From positions 62,001 through 126,000 of the forward strand of contig NZ_JAAQWN010000004.1 in assembly GCF_012985465.1 (NCBI RefSeq): DNA of 64,000 nucleotides. Direction: 5' to 3'. The translations under genes and the position numbers were made by a program. Shown in pieces: positions 8,006 through 16,303 of the stretch (its first letter is position 1; every line of letters starts with the position of its first letter). The DNA is from Pseudomonas sp. WS 5079 (GTDB lineage: Bacteria > Pseudomonadota > Gammaproteobacteria > Pseudomonadales > Pseudomonadaceae). The notes below the pieces were generated by a model. That model searched no databases. It was not told where the DNA came from and saw nothing but the letters and a program-made list of their open reading frames with translations.

Positions 8006-8257
8006 ATGATGAATTCACCACATTCCGCTAACACCTCCCCAACATTTTGGAGGAGCAAACCCGGCATAGCACTCGGCATGCTGCTGGTGATCGTGCTGTT
8101 CTATCTGGCAAGAGAACACTACGGCCATATGCTGGGCTTACTGCCTTACATGATTTTGCTGTTGTGCCCGCTGATGCATTTTTTCGGGCACCACCACGGT
8201 GGTCACCGTCATCACGGCGAAACCTCAGCCTCAACCAAGGATGCGAACAGGAGTTAG
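8006..8257 (+). CDS. DUF2933 family small membrane protein
   Basis: The 83-residue protein has one membrane segment pair (residues about 20-57) and a His-rich tail (HFFGHHHGGHRHHG). This is the usual form of DUF2933 proteins, found in copper-resistance clusters of proteobacteria. An AGGAG lies upstream of the ATG. It ends four bases before the truncated YHS gene, consistent with one former copper operon. Confidence 0.65.
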   Translation: MMNSPHSANTSPTFWRSKPGIALGMLLVIVLFYLAREHYGHMLGLLPYMILLLCPLMHFFGHHHGGHRHHGETSASTKDANRS

Positions 8258-8260
8258 CTC

Positions 8261-8677
8261 ATGCCCACCCCTGAGCTTCGTTCAGAGCACGACCCATTAC
8301 AGAAGTCTGAACCCCAACTCACCGGCTCCCATGATCCGGTATGTGGCATGACCGTCAGTAACGACAGCCAGTTCAGCACGGAATATGAGGGGCAAAACTA
8401 CCGGTTCTGCAGCCAGAAATGCCAAACGACCATCAGGGCAGCGCCCAAGCGTTATCGAATATCTCAACTGAAAATCGAACAAGTCCAAATTCACCACGAT
8501 GCTCGCGCTGGTTTCCGCCGGACTCGGCGTCGGGTTACTACCCGCCCATGCCGGGCGGGCGCTGCCCGCCAATGTCATTTTCAAACCCTTGGAACTGGGG
8601 AGTTGGTTGATCCGCCAGCTCAAAAAAGTGCGCGGAATGCAGCCTACCGGTGTGTCCAAAACCCTCGATACCCGTAG
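8261..8677 (+). pseudogene. YHS-domain protein or Cu-ATPase start, truncated and fused to foreign frame
   Basis: Residues about 24-65 form a complete YHS metal-binding domain (HDPVCGMTV, FCSQKCQ, APKRY), as found at the N-terminus of some copper-translocating P-type ATPases or as a stand-alone protein. After about 8460 the frame no longer resembles any such protein and reads through a LysR fragment in another frame and the antisense of a DUF190 gene. The true gene is therefore cut at about 8460 and its remainder is missing. Confidence 0.6.
8473..8605 (+). pseudogene. Fragment of a LysR-type regulator
   Basis: In a different frame from the YHS gene, codons from 8473 give KFTTMLALVSAGLGVGLLP and then a stretch ending KPLELGSW. 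This is characteristic of the effector-binding domain of LysR regulators (the LVSAGLGV-LLP loop). About 44 codons remain, with no start and no helix-turn-helix. It is bounded on the right by the truncated DUF190 gene. Confidence 0.55.
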
Positions 8678-8795
8678 ACAGGGTCGCACCACGCAGGCCC
8701 ATTTCTTTGGCCAAATCAACAATCCATTCGCCGAGCATCTTCCCTTGATAGCGACGATTCTGTTGAGTAAAGAAAACCACTAGAAAACCTTTCAT
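8604..8795 (-). pseudogene. DUF190 family protein, C-terminally truncated
   Basis: The minus strand starts with MKGFLVVFFTQQNRR and keeps the DUF190 core (GLRGATLSTGIEGFG, HTGRLHSAHFFELADQP). It then runs into antisense of the LysR fragment at about 8604, losing the last 25-30 residues of the family. GAGGAG eight bases before ATG 8795 decides the start. The stop of crcB lies 11 bases upstream. DUF190 proteins often accompany CrcB, so an accessory role in fluoride export is presumed for intact members. Confidence 0.65.
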
Positions 8796-8805
8796 GTTCA
8801 TCTCC

Positions 8806-9189
8806 TCAGCGCGTGCCAATCATTTGATAGGACAAAAGCCCGGCAGCGGTCATTACCAACGAGCCTACGACGTGTAATGAAATTGAGCCGAACGCCCAGA
8901 GCAGTCTGCCCTCCTGAATCAGGGCAACTGTTTCGGCTGAAAACGTGGAGATAGTAGTAAGCCCCCCACAGAACCCCGTGATGATCAGCAGGCGCCACTC
9001 AGGGCTTAGGGAGGGGGATGCGGCCAAGAATGCGAGGGCCAAGCCAATGATGTAGCCCCCGACCATGTTTGCCACCACAGTCCCAGGGGGAATTGTCGGG
9101 AACAACGCGTTTAGCTTTATACCTAGGAGCCAACGTAACCAGGCACCAAGCGATGCGCCGATAGCGATAACTAGTAGTGATTTCATCAT
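8806..9189 (-). CDS. crcB: Fluoride channel CrcB/Fluc
   Basis: The 127-residue, four-helix membrane protein forms a dual-topology fluoride channel. Motifs are visible: [10 protein letters not shown] near the N-terminus, [10 protein letters not shown] (with the key Asn) in helix 2, and [13 protein letters not shown] in the third helix. An upstream in-frame extension to 9309 lacks family similarity. AGAGGAG before ATG 9187-9189 fixes the start. A fluoride riboswitch lies upstream on the same strand and the truncated DUF190 gene follows. Confidence 0.9.
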   Translation of the reverse strand: MMKSLLVIAIGASLGAWLRWLLGIKLNALFPTIPPGTVVANMVGGYIIGLALAFLAASPSLSPEWRLLIITGFCGGLTTISTFSAETVALIQEGRLLWAFGSISLHVVGSLVMTAAGLLSYQMIGTR

Positions 9190-9334
9190 GGTTGCATGTC
9201 TCCTCTGGGCTGATTTAGCCGAGGAGGTGCTGATAACCGCACAGTACGAGAGGGGGCTGATATGAGATTTGAAGTCACGATCCTGTCCTAAATTGGAGGA
9301 CAGGGACACACCTACGCACCCTGTCCAGGGTTCA

Positions 9335-9384
9335 CGTAGGCATCATCAGCACGAAGGCGATTAAAGGAGGAATGCCATCTCCTG
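9335..9384 (-). promoter_or_regulatory. Fluoride riboswitch (crcB motif)
   Basis: Read on the minus strand, AGGAGATGGCATTCCTCC, a short AT-rich joint, CGCC, TTCG and GCTGATGATGCCTACG match the conserved crcB-motif aptamer. It precedes crcB by about 145 bases. Between them two further hairpins can form on the minus strand (CCTACG...CGTAGG enclosing ACCCTG/CAGGGT, and CCTGTCC...GGACAGG), which could serve as the expression platform. From 9385 to 9569 I see nothing. Confidence 0.88.
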
Positions 9385-9569
9385 TTTTTATCCTATAGCA
9401 GCGGCGCTAAGACTTTCAAGCCACCAAATGTTGATAGGCACGTACTTTTCAAGACTAGCAGTTGTGACCAGGCGGTTATCGACTGAACAGGTTTCGCATC
9501 CACAACGCCGACCAGAATACCCCACGCCCCTCGCATTGCCGTTCAAGAAATGGATCGTTTTCCAATTGA

Positions 9570-10025
9570 TCATTGAGTCGAGGCATCAATACAACCCGCT
9601 TTGGTGTATACACCCGACTGCTCCGGGACACCTTTGTTGACACTCGACAATGAGGCGTACAACTCGACCTGTGCCTGACAATTTCCTTTTCGGTTCAGGG
9701 TTATGCTGTGAGGCACTGGGCTTACCGAACAAGAGCCCTCTTGCTTGAGTACAAGGTACGCATGTTTTTCAATTGGGCTTAGCAGGCTCTGGGTGGAGAA
9801 GGAACACCCACTCAGAATCAGCTTTTCCCCTGAAATCTTGAAGGCAAGGGGCGCCTGATTCTGAGATTCGGAGGTGGTCCATTCACCTTCAGCCCAAGTC
9901 CCAACAACCGTTTTATCCATTTCAAACGATTGCTTAGGGGATGACTCTTTTTGATCGCAGCCACTGCCTAGCAACACTGCGAGCAAAACGGGTGAAACAG
10001 TTAAGACACTTGTGAACCGGTTCAT
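9570..10025 (-). CDS. Hypothetical lipoprotein
   Basis: The 151-residue product has a typical lipoprotein signal with lipobox LLGSGC (Cys23). A polar domain of about 125 residues follows, with four further cysteines that could form two disulfides. I recognise no domain. It lies downstream of arsJ on the same strand (gap of about 80 bases), but nothing in the protein points to arsenic. It could be transcribed from its own promoter. Confidence 0.6.
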   Translation of the reverse strand: MNRFTSVLTVSPVLLAVLLGSGCDQKESSPKQSFEMDKTVVGTWAEGEWTTSESQNQAPLAFKISGEKLILSGCSFSTQSLLSPIEKHAYLVLKQEGSCSVSPVPHSITLNRKGNCQAQVELYASLSSVNKGVPEQSGVYTKAGCIDASTQ

Positions 10026-10106
10026 GACTTGCCTCCAACACTTGCCTGCCTTACCTCAAATGCCTGGCTGCTGGTAGCGATTGGCTGCAAGCCTTTCAGA
10101 GCGGCT

Positions 10107-11327
10107 TCACATCGCCTCGGCATGCCTCGGTAACCCGATAGAAATCAGTGCTGCGAGCAGCACAAAGGCGCTCGATATCCACAAGCACGCGCCTAACCCA
10201 TACACCTGATAAACCCAGCCGGAGAGTACCGTGCCGATCAACCGTCCCATGGCGTTGGACATGTAATAAAAACCCACATCCAGCGACACGCCATCTTCCT
10301 TGGCGTAGGACACGATCAGGTAGCTGTGCAACGACGAGTTCACCGCAAACAGAGCGCCAAAAACCATCAGTCCGCCGAGCAACACCACCTGTTGCGACAG
10401 CCCGGTGTTCAGAGCGAGAGCAATGGCCGCGGGCAGGCCCGCCAGTGCAAGTGCCCACAAAAACGCCGCACGACCATCCGGTACGTGCCCCCGTTTCTTT
10501 CCAGTGATGTTGGGCGCGAAGGACTGCACGATGCCGTAGCCAATCACCCAGACCGCCAGAAATCCACCGACCTTCCAGAAGTCCCAGCCGAAGACACTGC
10601 TCAGGTACACCGGCAAGGCCACTACAAACCAGACATCGCGGGCGCCGAACAGGAACATCCGCGCCGCTGAGAGGATATTGATCGCCCGGCTTTTGGACAG
10701 AATGTCGCGAAACTTTGGCTTGGCTTTGGCTTTGCCCAAGTCCTTCTTCAACAGAATCAAGCTGCTGATCCAGATCAGCGCCAAGACACCCGCCATGGCC
10801 AGCAAGGCGCCTTTGAAGCCGATGAGTGCCAGCAAGGCTCCGCCGAGAAAGAAGCCGACACCCTTGAGTGCGTTCTTCGAGCCGGTGAGGATCGCCACCC
10901 ACTGGTAGAGCTTGCCCTGCTGCCCATCAGGGACCAGAAGCTTGATGGAGCTTTTGGCACTCATCTTGTTAAGGTCTTTGGCAATCCCCGACAGCGCCTG
11001 AGCGCCCATCACCCATGGGATGGTCAGCCAGGCTACCGGAACCGTCAGCATCAGCAGCGCCGCGACCTGGATGCCCAGCCCGATGTTCATGGTTCGGTTC
11101 AGCCCCAACCGAGCGCCTAGGTAGCCACCCACCAGGTTGGTGATCACGCCAAAGAGTTCGTAGAACAGAAACAACGCCGCGATTTGTAGTGGGCTGTAGC
11201 CCAACGCGTGAAAATGCAGCACCACCAACATGCGCAAGGCGCCGTCGGTGAGGGTGAATGCCCAGTAGTTGCCCGTCACGAGCAGGTACTGCCGCACTTC
11301 CGGAGCGAGGGCTGACAACGCTTTCAT
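10107..11327 (-). CDS. arsJ: Organoarsenical efflux MFS permease ArsJ
   Basis: This 406-residue MFS protein with about 12 membrane segments exports 1-arseno-3-phosphoglycerate, made by the partner GAPDH from arsenate and glyceraldehyde 3-phosphate. Family-typical stretches include GNYWAFTLTDGALRMLV, GIAKDLNKMSAKSSIK and DVGFYYMSNAMGRL. The gene for the partner GAPDH lies ten bases upstream on the same strand, the arrangement known from Pseudomonas aeruginosa DK2. It is the last gene of the ars operon. The role is established for the family and inferred for this copy. Confidence 0.9.
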   Translation of the reverse strand: MKALSALAPEVRQYLLVTGNYWAFTLTDGALRMLVVLHFHALGYSPLQIAALFLFYELFGVITNLVGGYLGARLGLNRTMNIGLGIQVAALLMLTVPVAWLTIPWVMGAQALSGIAKDLNKMSAKSSIKLLVPDGQQGKLYQWVAILTGSKNALKGVGFFLGGALLALIGFKGALLAMAGVLALIWISSLILLKKDLGKAKAKPKFRDILSKSRAINILSAARMFLFGARDVWFVVALPVYLSSVFGWDFWKVGGFLAVWVIGYGIVQSFAPNITGKKRGHVPDGRAAFLWALALAGLPAAIALALNTGLSQQVVLLGGLMVFGALFAVNSSLHSYLIVSYAKEDGVSLDVGFYYMSNAMGRLIGTVLSGWVYQVYGLGACLWISSAFVLLAALISIGLPRHAEAM

Positions 11328-11336
11328 GACCGCTCC

Positions 11337-12341
11337 TTAGACTGCCAGACCAACCATTTTGGCCAGTTCGACGGTACGGTTGGCATAGCCCCACTCGTTG
11401 TCGTACCAGGCGTAAAGTTTGACCTGGGTGCCATTGATAACCATGGTCGACAGCGCATCGATGATCGATGAGCGCGGGTCAGTACGGTAGTCGATGGACA
11501 CCAACGGACGCGTCTCGAAACCGAGGATGTCTTTCAGCTCGTTCTCGGCAGCGTGCTTGAGGAGTTGATTCACTTCTTCGACGGTCGTGGCGCGCTCGAC
11601 CTCGAAGACACAGTCAGTCAGCGAAGCGTTGGCTAGCGGCACGCGTACGGCGTGACCATTCAGTCGTCCACGCAGCTCCGGGAAAATTTCGGCGATGGCG
11701 GTGGCCGAGCCGGTGCTGGTCGGAATCAAACTCATCCCCGAAGCACGCGCACGACGCAGATCCTTGTGCGGCTGATCGAGAATGCTTTGGGTGTTGGTCA
11801 GGTCGTGGATGGTGGTGATCGAACCGTGGCGAATGCCCAGCTTTTCGTGGATCACTTTCACCACTGGCGCCAGACAGTTTGTGGTGCAAGAAGCAGCGGT
11901 GACGATTCGATGTTCAGCCGGCTTGAACAGCTGATGGTTGACGCCCATGACGACGTTCAATGCCCCTTTTTCCTTCACCGGAGCGCAGACCACCACACGC
12001 TTCACGCCTTGGTCGAGGTAAGCCTGCAACACCGCCACGGTTTTCATCTTGCCGCTGGCCTCGATCACCAGATCGCAGCCCGACCAGTCGGTGTCCGCAA
12101 TCGCTTTGTTCGCGGTGACCTTGATGCGCTTGCCGCCAATGACCACCTGATCGCCTTCAGCGCTGGCTTCGTTGTGCCAACGACCATGCACCGAGTCGAA
12201 ATTGATCAGGTGCGCATGGGTTACTGCATCGCCTGCCGGATCGTTGATCTGCACGAACTCAAACTCCGGCCAGTTCCAGGCGGCTCGCAGAGCGAGGCGA
12301 CCGATCCGGCCAAAACCATTGATGCCAACTTTGATAGTCAT
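11337..12341 (-). CDS. gapdh: ArsJ-associated glyceraldehyde-3-phosphate dehydrogenase
   Basis: The 334-residue enzyme has the Rossmann start ([15 protein letters not shown]), the catalytic [11 protein letters not shown] with its nucleophilic Cys, and the C-terminal [11 protein letters not shown]. In ars operons this paralogue uses arsenate in place of phosphate and makes the unstable 1-arseno-3-phosphoglycerate, which ArsJ exports. Placement between the phosphatase gene and arsJ supports this over a glycolytic role. The enzyme is complete. Confidence 0.88.
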   Translation of the reverse strand: MTIKVGINGFGRIGRLALRAAWNWPEFEFVQINDPAGDAVTHAHLINFDSVHGRWHNEASAEGDQVVIGGKRIKVTANKAIADTDWSGCDLVIEASGKMKTVAVLQAYLDQGVKRVVVCAPVKEKGALNVVMGVNHQLFKPAEHRIVTAASCTTNCLAPVVKVIHEKLGIRHGSITTIHDLTNTQSILDQPHKDLRRARASGMSLIPTSTGSATAIAEIFPELRGRLNGHAVRVPLANASLTDCVFEVERATTVEEVNQLLKHAAENELKDILGFETRPLVSIDYRTDPRSSIIDALSTMVINGTQVKLYAWYDNEWGYANRTVELAKMVGLAV

Positions 12342-12364
12342 GTTGTTGTGCTCTGTATCTGTTG

Positions 12365-12877
12365 TCAGTGAGAGTTCGACTGAGTGTCGAACTGGCCGAT
12401 GTATTCAATGTGGGCTGGATGCTGGATGGCCCGCGGACGCAACGACTGAACATCGCGGATGGCATCGCTGAATGGCACACCGCTTTCGATCAACAGTTGA
12501 GCCGCGATCAAACCGGTACGGCCCGAGCCGCCCTTGCAATGGATGGCAATGGTTTTCCCTTCGGTCAGCAACTGCTGGAGTCGCGGATGATGCTGTTCCC
12601 ATGCGGCTTTGAATGCTTCGCCAGGCGCTTGATCGTCTTCTACTGGCAGGTGAAACCACTCGATGCCTAGCATTTGGCATTCTTCCGGCAGCAGGTCGAT
12701 CTCGTTTTGAAGCAACTCTTCGGTCGGCATCAGCGTCAGCAAGGCCGAGGCCCCCGCTTCCTTGAGGGTTTGCAGCGCCTCGAAAGGCTTGGTGCCCTTC
12801 GTGCCTGGACACGGGGTGAAGATCAATTGACCATTGAACTGTGCCAGCGACAGTACGGAATATGGGTGTTGTTGCAC
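12365..12877 (-). CDS. Dual-specificity/CDKN3-like phosphatase of ars operon
   Basis: The 170-residue Cys-based phosphatase carries the P-loop [10 protein letters not shown] (residues about 113-122) and an upstream acid loop near [10 protein letters not shown]. Similar genes are common in Pseudomonas ars operons beside the arsJ-type GAPDH, but their substrate is unsettled. The position between arsH and gapdh suggests action on a phosphorylated or arsenylated intermediate rather than on proteins. Start: ATG at 12877, 12 bases after the arsH stop. Confidence 0.75.
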   Translation of the reverse strand: MQQHPYSVLSLAQFNGQLIFTPCPGTKGTKPFEALQTLKEAGASALLTLMPTEELLQNEIDLLPEECQMLGIEWFHLPVEDDQAPGEAFKAAWEQHHPRLQQLLTEGKTIAIHCKGGSGRTGLIAAQLLIESGVPFSDAIRDVQSLRPRAIQHPAHIEYIGQFDTQSNSH

Positions 12878-12889
12878 GGCTAAAAATCC

Positions 12890-13606
12890 TCAGATGGAGC
12901 GCTGATTGACACGTTTCATAAGTTCTTCCGCCGACTCTTTGCGCTCGGAATAACGATCCACCAGATAGTCCTGGCGGTCGCGAAGCAGCAGCGTGAATTT
13001 CACCAACTCTTCCATCACATCAACGACACGGTCGTAGAACGGAGAAGGTTTCATCCGGCCGTTATCGTCGAACTCCATATAGGCCTTCGGCACGGAGGAC
13101 TGGTTGGGGATGGTGAACATGCGCATCCAACGTCCCAGCACTCGCAGCTGATTGACCACGTTGAACGACTGCGAGCCACCGCATACCTGCATGACCGCGA
13201 GGGTTTTTCCCTGGGTCGGGCGTACCGCGCCCATCGCCAGTGGCACCCAATCAATCTGCGCTTTGAACACTGCGCTCATGGAACCGTGACGCTCTGGAGA
13301 GCACCAGACCTGCCCCTCGGACCACAGCATCAGCTCGCGCAGCACCTTCACACGTAGATGATCGTCGGGTGCGTCATCTGGCAGCGGCAAACCTGACGGA
13401 TTGAAAATCCGCGCCTCGGCGCCGAAATGCTCCAGCAGTCGAGCCGCTTCCTCTACCAAAAGGCGACTGAAGGAGCGCTCACGGGTCGATCCGTACAGCA
13501 GCAAAATGCGCGGCTTGTGGATGGAGGTCTTTTCGATACCGAGTTTGTCTGTCGATGGGAGATCAACCAGTTCGGTATCGAGTTGGGGGATAGGGTCATC
13601 AAACAT
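12890..13606 (-). CDS. arsH: NADPH-dependent FMN reductase / organoarsenical oxidase ArsH
   Basis: The 238-residue flavodoxin-fold enzyme oxidises trivalent methyl and phenyl arsenicals. The FMN loop [10 protein letters not shown], the [18 protein letters not shown] segment and the [10 protein letters not shown] loop mark the family. The ATG at 13606 overlaps the end of acr3 by eight bases, so translation is probably coupled. A longer frame to 13642 would lie inside acr3 and is less likely. Length matches other ArsH proteins (about 230-240). Confidence 0.9.
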   Translation of the reverse strand: MFDDPIPQLDTELVDLPSTDKLGIEKTSIHKPRILLLYGSTRERSFSRLLVEEAARLLEHFGAEARIFNPSGLPLPDDAPDDHLRVKVLRELMLWSEGQVWCSPERHGSMSAVFKAQIDWVPLAMGAVRPTQGKTLAVMQVCGGSQSFNVVNQLRVLGRWMRMFTIPNQSSVPKAYMEFDDNGRMKPSPFYDRVVDVMEELVKFTLLLRDRQDYLVDRYSERKESAEELMKRVNQRSI

Positions 13607-14672
13607 AGTCTTTGTCCTGCGCAATGGCGCTCTTGGATTCATCGAACCAGCGGCGTTTCAACCAAAGGGCCACACCGACCAGAGAAATAAGTACCGGTAC
13701 TTCCACCAGCGGACCAATCACCGTGGCAAAAGCGACCGGAGAAGCCAGGCCGAAGGTGGCAATGGCCACGGCAATTGCCAGTTCGAAGTTGTTGCTCGCG
13801 GCTGTGAAAGCCAATGCGGTGGTGCGCGGGTAGTCAGCCTTGAGCAGCTTGCCCATCCAGAAGCTAATGAAAAACATCACCACGAAGTAGATCGTCAGAG
13901 GGATCGCGATGCGCAATACATCCAACGGCAATTGCAGCACCACATCCCCCTTGAGGCTGAACATGGCCACGATGGTCAACAGCAGCGCCACCAGCGTCAG
14001 CGGGCTGATCTTGGGAATGAAGCGTTCCTGGAACCAAGCCTCGCCTTTACGGGCGATGAGAATCTTGCGGGTAAGAAATCCCGCCAGGAACGGCACACCC
14101 AGATAGATCAGAACCGACTCGGCAATGGTGACAAAGCTGGTCTCGATCACACTGCCTTCCAGCCCGAACAGCGGCGGCAATAGCCCCAGAAAGATCCAGG
14201 CATACACGCTGAAAAACAGGATCTGGAAGATGCTGTTGAACGCCACCAATCCGGCGACGTACTGATTGTTGCCACCTGCGATCTGATTCCAGACCAGCAC
14301 CATCGCGATGCAACGAGCCAAGCCGATCAGGATCAGGCCGGTCATGTATTCCGGCTGGTCCCGCAAGAAGATGATCGCCAGCGCGAACATCAACACCGGG
14401 CCGATGACCCAGTTCTGGACCAAGGACAAAACGAGGATGCGCTTGTCCTTGAAGACTTCCGGCAGCTCCTCATAACGAACCTTGGCCAGAGGCGGATACA
14501 TCATCACGATCAAGCCAATAGCGATGGGTATGTTGGTTGTGCCCACGGAAAGACTGTTGAGCCACTGCGGCCTGCCTTCGAACAGGCTCCCCAAACCGAT
14601 GCCCAAGGCCATGGCGAGAAAAATCCACAGGGTCAGGTATCGGTCCAGGAAGGAAAGGCGGCTTTTACTCAT
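13599..14672 (-). CDS. acr3: Arsenite efflux permease ACR3
   Basis: The 357-residue carrier of the bile/arsenite/riboflavin transporter superfamily has ten membrane segments and pumps arsenite out by proton antiport. The signature [15 protein letters not shown] contains the conserved Cys required for activity, and [18 protein letters not shown] is the second signature. AGGAG nine bases before ATG 14672 favours this start over one two codons upstream. It sits between arsC and arsH. Confidence 0.9.
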   Translation of the reverse strand: MSKSRLSFLDRYLTLWIFLAMALGIGLGSLFEGRPQWLNSLSVGTTNIPIAIGLIVMMYPPLAKVRYEELPEVFKDKRILVLSLVQNWVIGPVLMFALAIIFLRDQPEYMTGLILIGLARCIAMVLVWNQIAGGNNQYVAGLVAFNSIFQILFFSVYAWIFLGLLPPLFGLEGSVIETSFVTIAESVLIYLGVPFLAGFLTRKILIARKGEAWFQERFIPKISPLTLVALLLTIVAMFSLKGDVVLQLPLDVLRIAIPLTIYFVVMFFISFWMGKLLKADYPRTTALAFTAASNNFELAIAVAIATFGLASPVAFATVIGPLVEVPVLISLVGVALWLKRRWFDESKSAIAQDKDYV

Positions 14673-14689
14673 GATCATTGCTCCTGTGG

Positions 14690-15160
14690 TTACAGCGTGC
14701 TAATCAGGGCCAGCTCTGCCTTGAGCTGTTCGGCATTCAGTTGGGAATGCGGTAAAGCCAGGAAGGCTTCAATACGGGTTCTGATCTGCTCCAACGTGGC
14801 TTCAAAAGCCGCCTCGATCTCTGCTTGAGTTCCGTGGTATTCCGAAGGGTCAGCCAGCCCCCAGTGGGCCTTGGTGGCCGGTCCGAAAAATACCGGGCAG
14901 GCCTCACCGGCAGCCTTGTCGCACACCGTGATGACAAAATCGGGAGCCAGGTTCACATGGACATCGCTGGACTTACTGAACAATCCGTCTGTCGAAATAA
15001 CTGCTTTCTCCAACGTTTTTAGACTCAGCGGATGCACTCCCCCTTTGGGCTGACTGCCAGCGCTGTAGGCTTTCATGCCTTCCGGTGCCAAGTGATTGAA
15101 AACCGCCTCACAAAGGATGCTGCGACAGCTATTGGCAGTGCAGAGGAACAGGATTTTCAT
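14690..15160 (-). CDS. arsC: Arsenate reductase, LMW-phosphatase type
   Basis: The 156-residue enzyme reduces arsenate to arsenite. The N-terminal P-loop CTANSCRS holds the nucleophilic Cys7. A second and third Cys, in [11 protein letters not shown], provide the disulfide relay that thioredoxin or glutaredoxin regenerates. The C-terminal part after about residue 135 is an extension. The gene stands between arsR and acr3 on the minus strand and supplies arsenite to the pump. Confidence 0.88.
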   Translation of the reverse strand: MKILFLCTANSCRSILCEAVFNHLAPEGMKAYSAGSQPKGGVHPLSLKTLEKAVISTDGLFSKSSDVHVNLAPDFVITVCDKAAGEACPVFFGPATKAHWGLADPSEYHGTQAEIEAAFEATLEQIRTRIEAFLALPHSQLNAEQLKAELALISTL

Positions 15161-15187
15161 CGAGCGATCTCGTAGTCGAAGGCGGAA

Positions 15188-15559
15188 TCAGGCGATTTTG
15201 CTTTCACAGCACACGGCTGCCCGTTCAGGACGGTCACCCATTTCATCAAGGCGTTTGGCATCAGGGCTCAACCAGTGCTTGTTGCTTTCCAGCACGGTGG
15301 TCAGCACTTGATGAACCCAATCAGGGAGATTCGGGTGCAGTCGGTAATACACCCATTGGCCTTGCCGACGGTCCGACAACAGGCCGCAAGTACGCAGTTG
15401 CGCTAGGTGCCTGGAGATTTTCGGCTGACTCTCGTTCAACGCGCAGGTCAGCTCGCAAACACAAAACTCTCCTTCACGGGTGATGAGCATCATCGTGCGG
15501 ACCCGAGTGTCGTCAGCAAGGCATTTGAAAACAGTGGTCGGTGTCAGATGGTCAGCCAT
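15188..15559 (-). CDS. arsR: ArsR-family As(III)-responsive repressor
   Basis: The 123-residue winged-helix repressor has the classic arsenite site CVCEL (Cys33, Cys35, with Cys39 close by) at the start of the recognition unit. The helix SQPKISRHLAQLRTCGLL follows. A Cys pair near the C-terminus (AVCCES) might add metal affinity. It lies second in the operon, after the arsC-like gene, and presumably represses the whole unit from the promoter near 16000. Confidence 0.9.
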   Translation of the reverse strand: MADHLTPTTVFKCLADDTRVRTMMLITREGEFCVCELTCALNESQPKISRHLAQLRTCGLLSDRRQGQWVYYRLHPNLPDWVHQVLTTVLESNKHWLSPDAKRLDEMGDRPERAAVCCESKIA

Positions 15560-15568
15560 ATCGTTTTC

Positions 15569-15982
15569 TCAGTGTTTGTTTTTGACCAAGACGAACATCT
15601 TGATGCGCTCATGAATTTCGTGAAGGGTGTGACGGAAGGCATCGGGTTTGGTGCTGGTGACCGGGTCTTCAAAACTCCAGGCCAATGCCTCACCCGCTCC
15701 AGGTAAAGACAGGCATTCCGCTGCGGCTTTATCACACAAGGTGATGACGTAATCGAAACGCTCACCACGGAATTCGTCTATCGACTTGCTACGTAATCCT
15801 TCGGTGCTCACACCGATGTGTGAAAGCGCCTCGAAGGTGCGCGGATCTACCTGAGTTGGAGTTGTGCCGGCGCTGAACGCCTCGAAATGCTCCGAATCGG
15901 TATGCCTCAGCAACGCTTGGGCCAACTGGGAGCGTGCAGCGTTGGCAGTACAGACGAACAGGACACGGGCTTTGCTGGTCAT
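15569..15982 (-). CDS. Second LMW protein tyrosine phosphatase-type arsenate reductase
   Basis: The 137-residue protein has the P-loop CTANAARSQ and the general-acid region FEDPV, and a VITLCDKAAAEC stretch similar to that of arsC at 14690. It is the first gene of the ars operon, ten bases ahead of arsR. The second and third catalytic Cys of thioredoxin-coupled enzymes are only partly matched, so arsenate reduction is likely but not certain. A plain phosphatase is the alternative. Confidence 0.75.
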   Translation of the reverse strand: MTSKARVLFVCTANAARSQLAQALLRHTDSEHFEAFSAGTTPTQVDPRTFEALSHIGVSTEGLRSKSIDEFRGERFDYVITLCDKAAAECLSLPGAGEALAWSFEDPVTSTKPDAFRHTLHEIHERIKMFVLVKNKH

Positions 15983-15998
15983 TGTGAAGCCTCAGCTC

Positions 15999-16033
15999 AT
16001 ATGCGGTTTAACGAATATATGTTTTTCCGCATG
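15999..16033 (-). promoter_or_regulatory. Promoter/operator region of the ars operon
   Basis: Just upstream of the first ars gene lie two nested inverted repeats: TGCGG...CCGCA twenty bases apart, and CATAT...ATATG. An AT-rich core (ACATATATTCGTTAAA) between them resembles ArsR boxes and could include the -10 element. I see no other candidate site before the operon. The rest of 16034-16262 shows nothing. Confidence 0.45.
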
Positions 16034-16262
16034 CAAGATAAAGAGTCAACGACCCATTAATCCATCAAAACGATTGGACTCCGCCGAGCACCTTCAATGA
16101 AAGCTGTGTATTAAGGCGCTAGCCAGCCTTCCGTGTCTCTTCAAATATCTGCGGCGGTGCATATATGGTTTCTGTAATGAATCTGTTACTCACCCAGAAA
16201 TAGGTCGCTCCTTGGTTCAAGGACTACCTGGACGTGCAAAAGAAAATAAGAAGGTCGCCCCT

Positions 16263-16290
16263 AACCCGCCCCGGTCATCGAGGGCGGGTT
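16263..16290 (-). terminator. Terminator-like hairpin after the flavoprotein gene
   Basis: AACCCGCCC and GGGCGGGTT form a 9-bp GC-rich stem with a ten-base loop, 13 bases past the stop of the flavoprotein gene. The minus-strand T content after it is modest (CTTCTTATTTTC), so termination may be partial. Confidence 0.5.
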
Positions 16291-16303
16291 CGGTTACTGC
16301 GCA

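Noticed and set aside
10096..10902. 268-residue minus-strand frame overlapping arsJ
   Set aside because: It lies in another frame of the well-supported arsJ and has Arg/Gly-rich shadow composition.
11652..12371. 239-residue plus-strand frame opposite gapdh
   Set aside because: Antisense of a GAPDH with full catalytic motifs.
13401..14183. 260-residue plus-strand frame opposite acr3/arsH
   Set aside because: Rich in His, Gln and Arg as antisense frames of membrane proteins are; both sense genes are certain.
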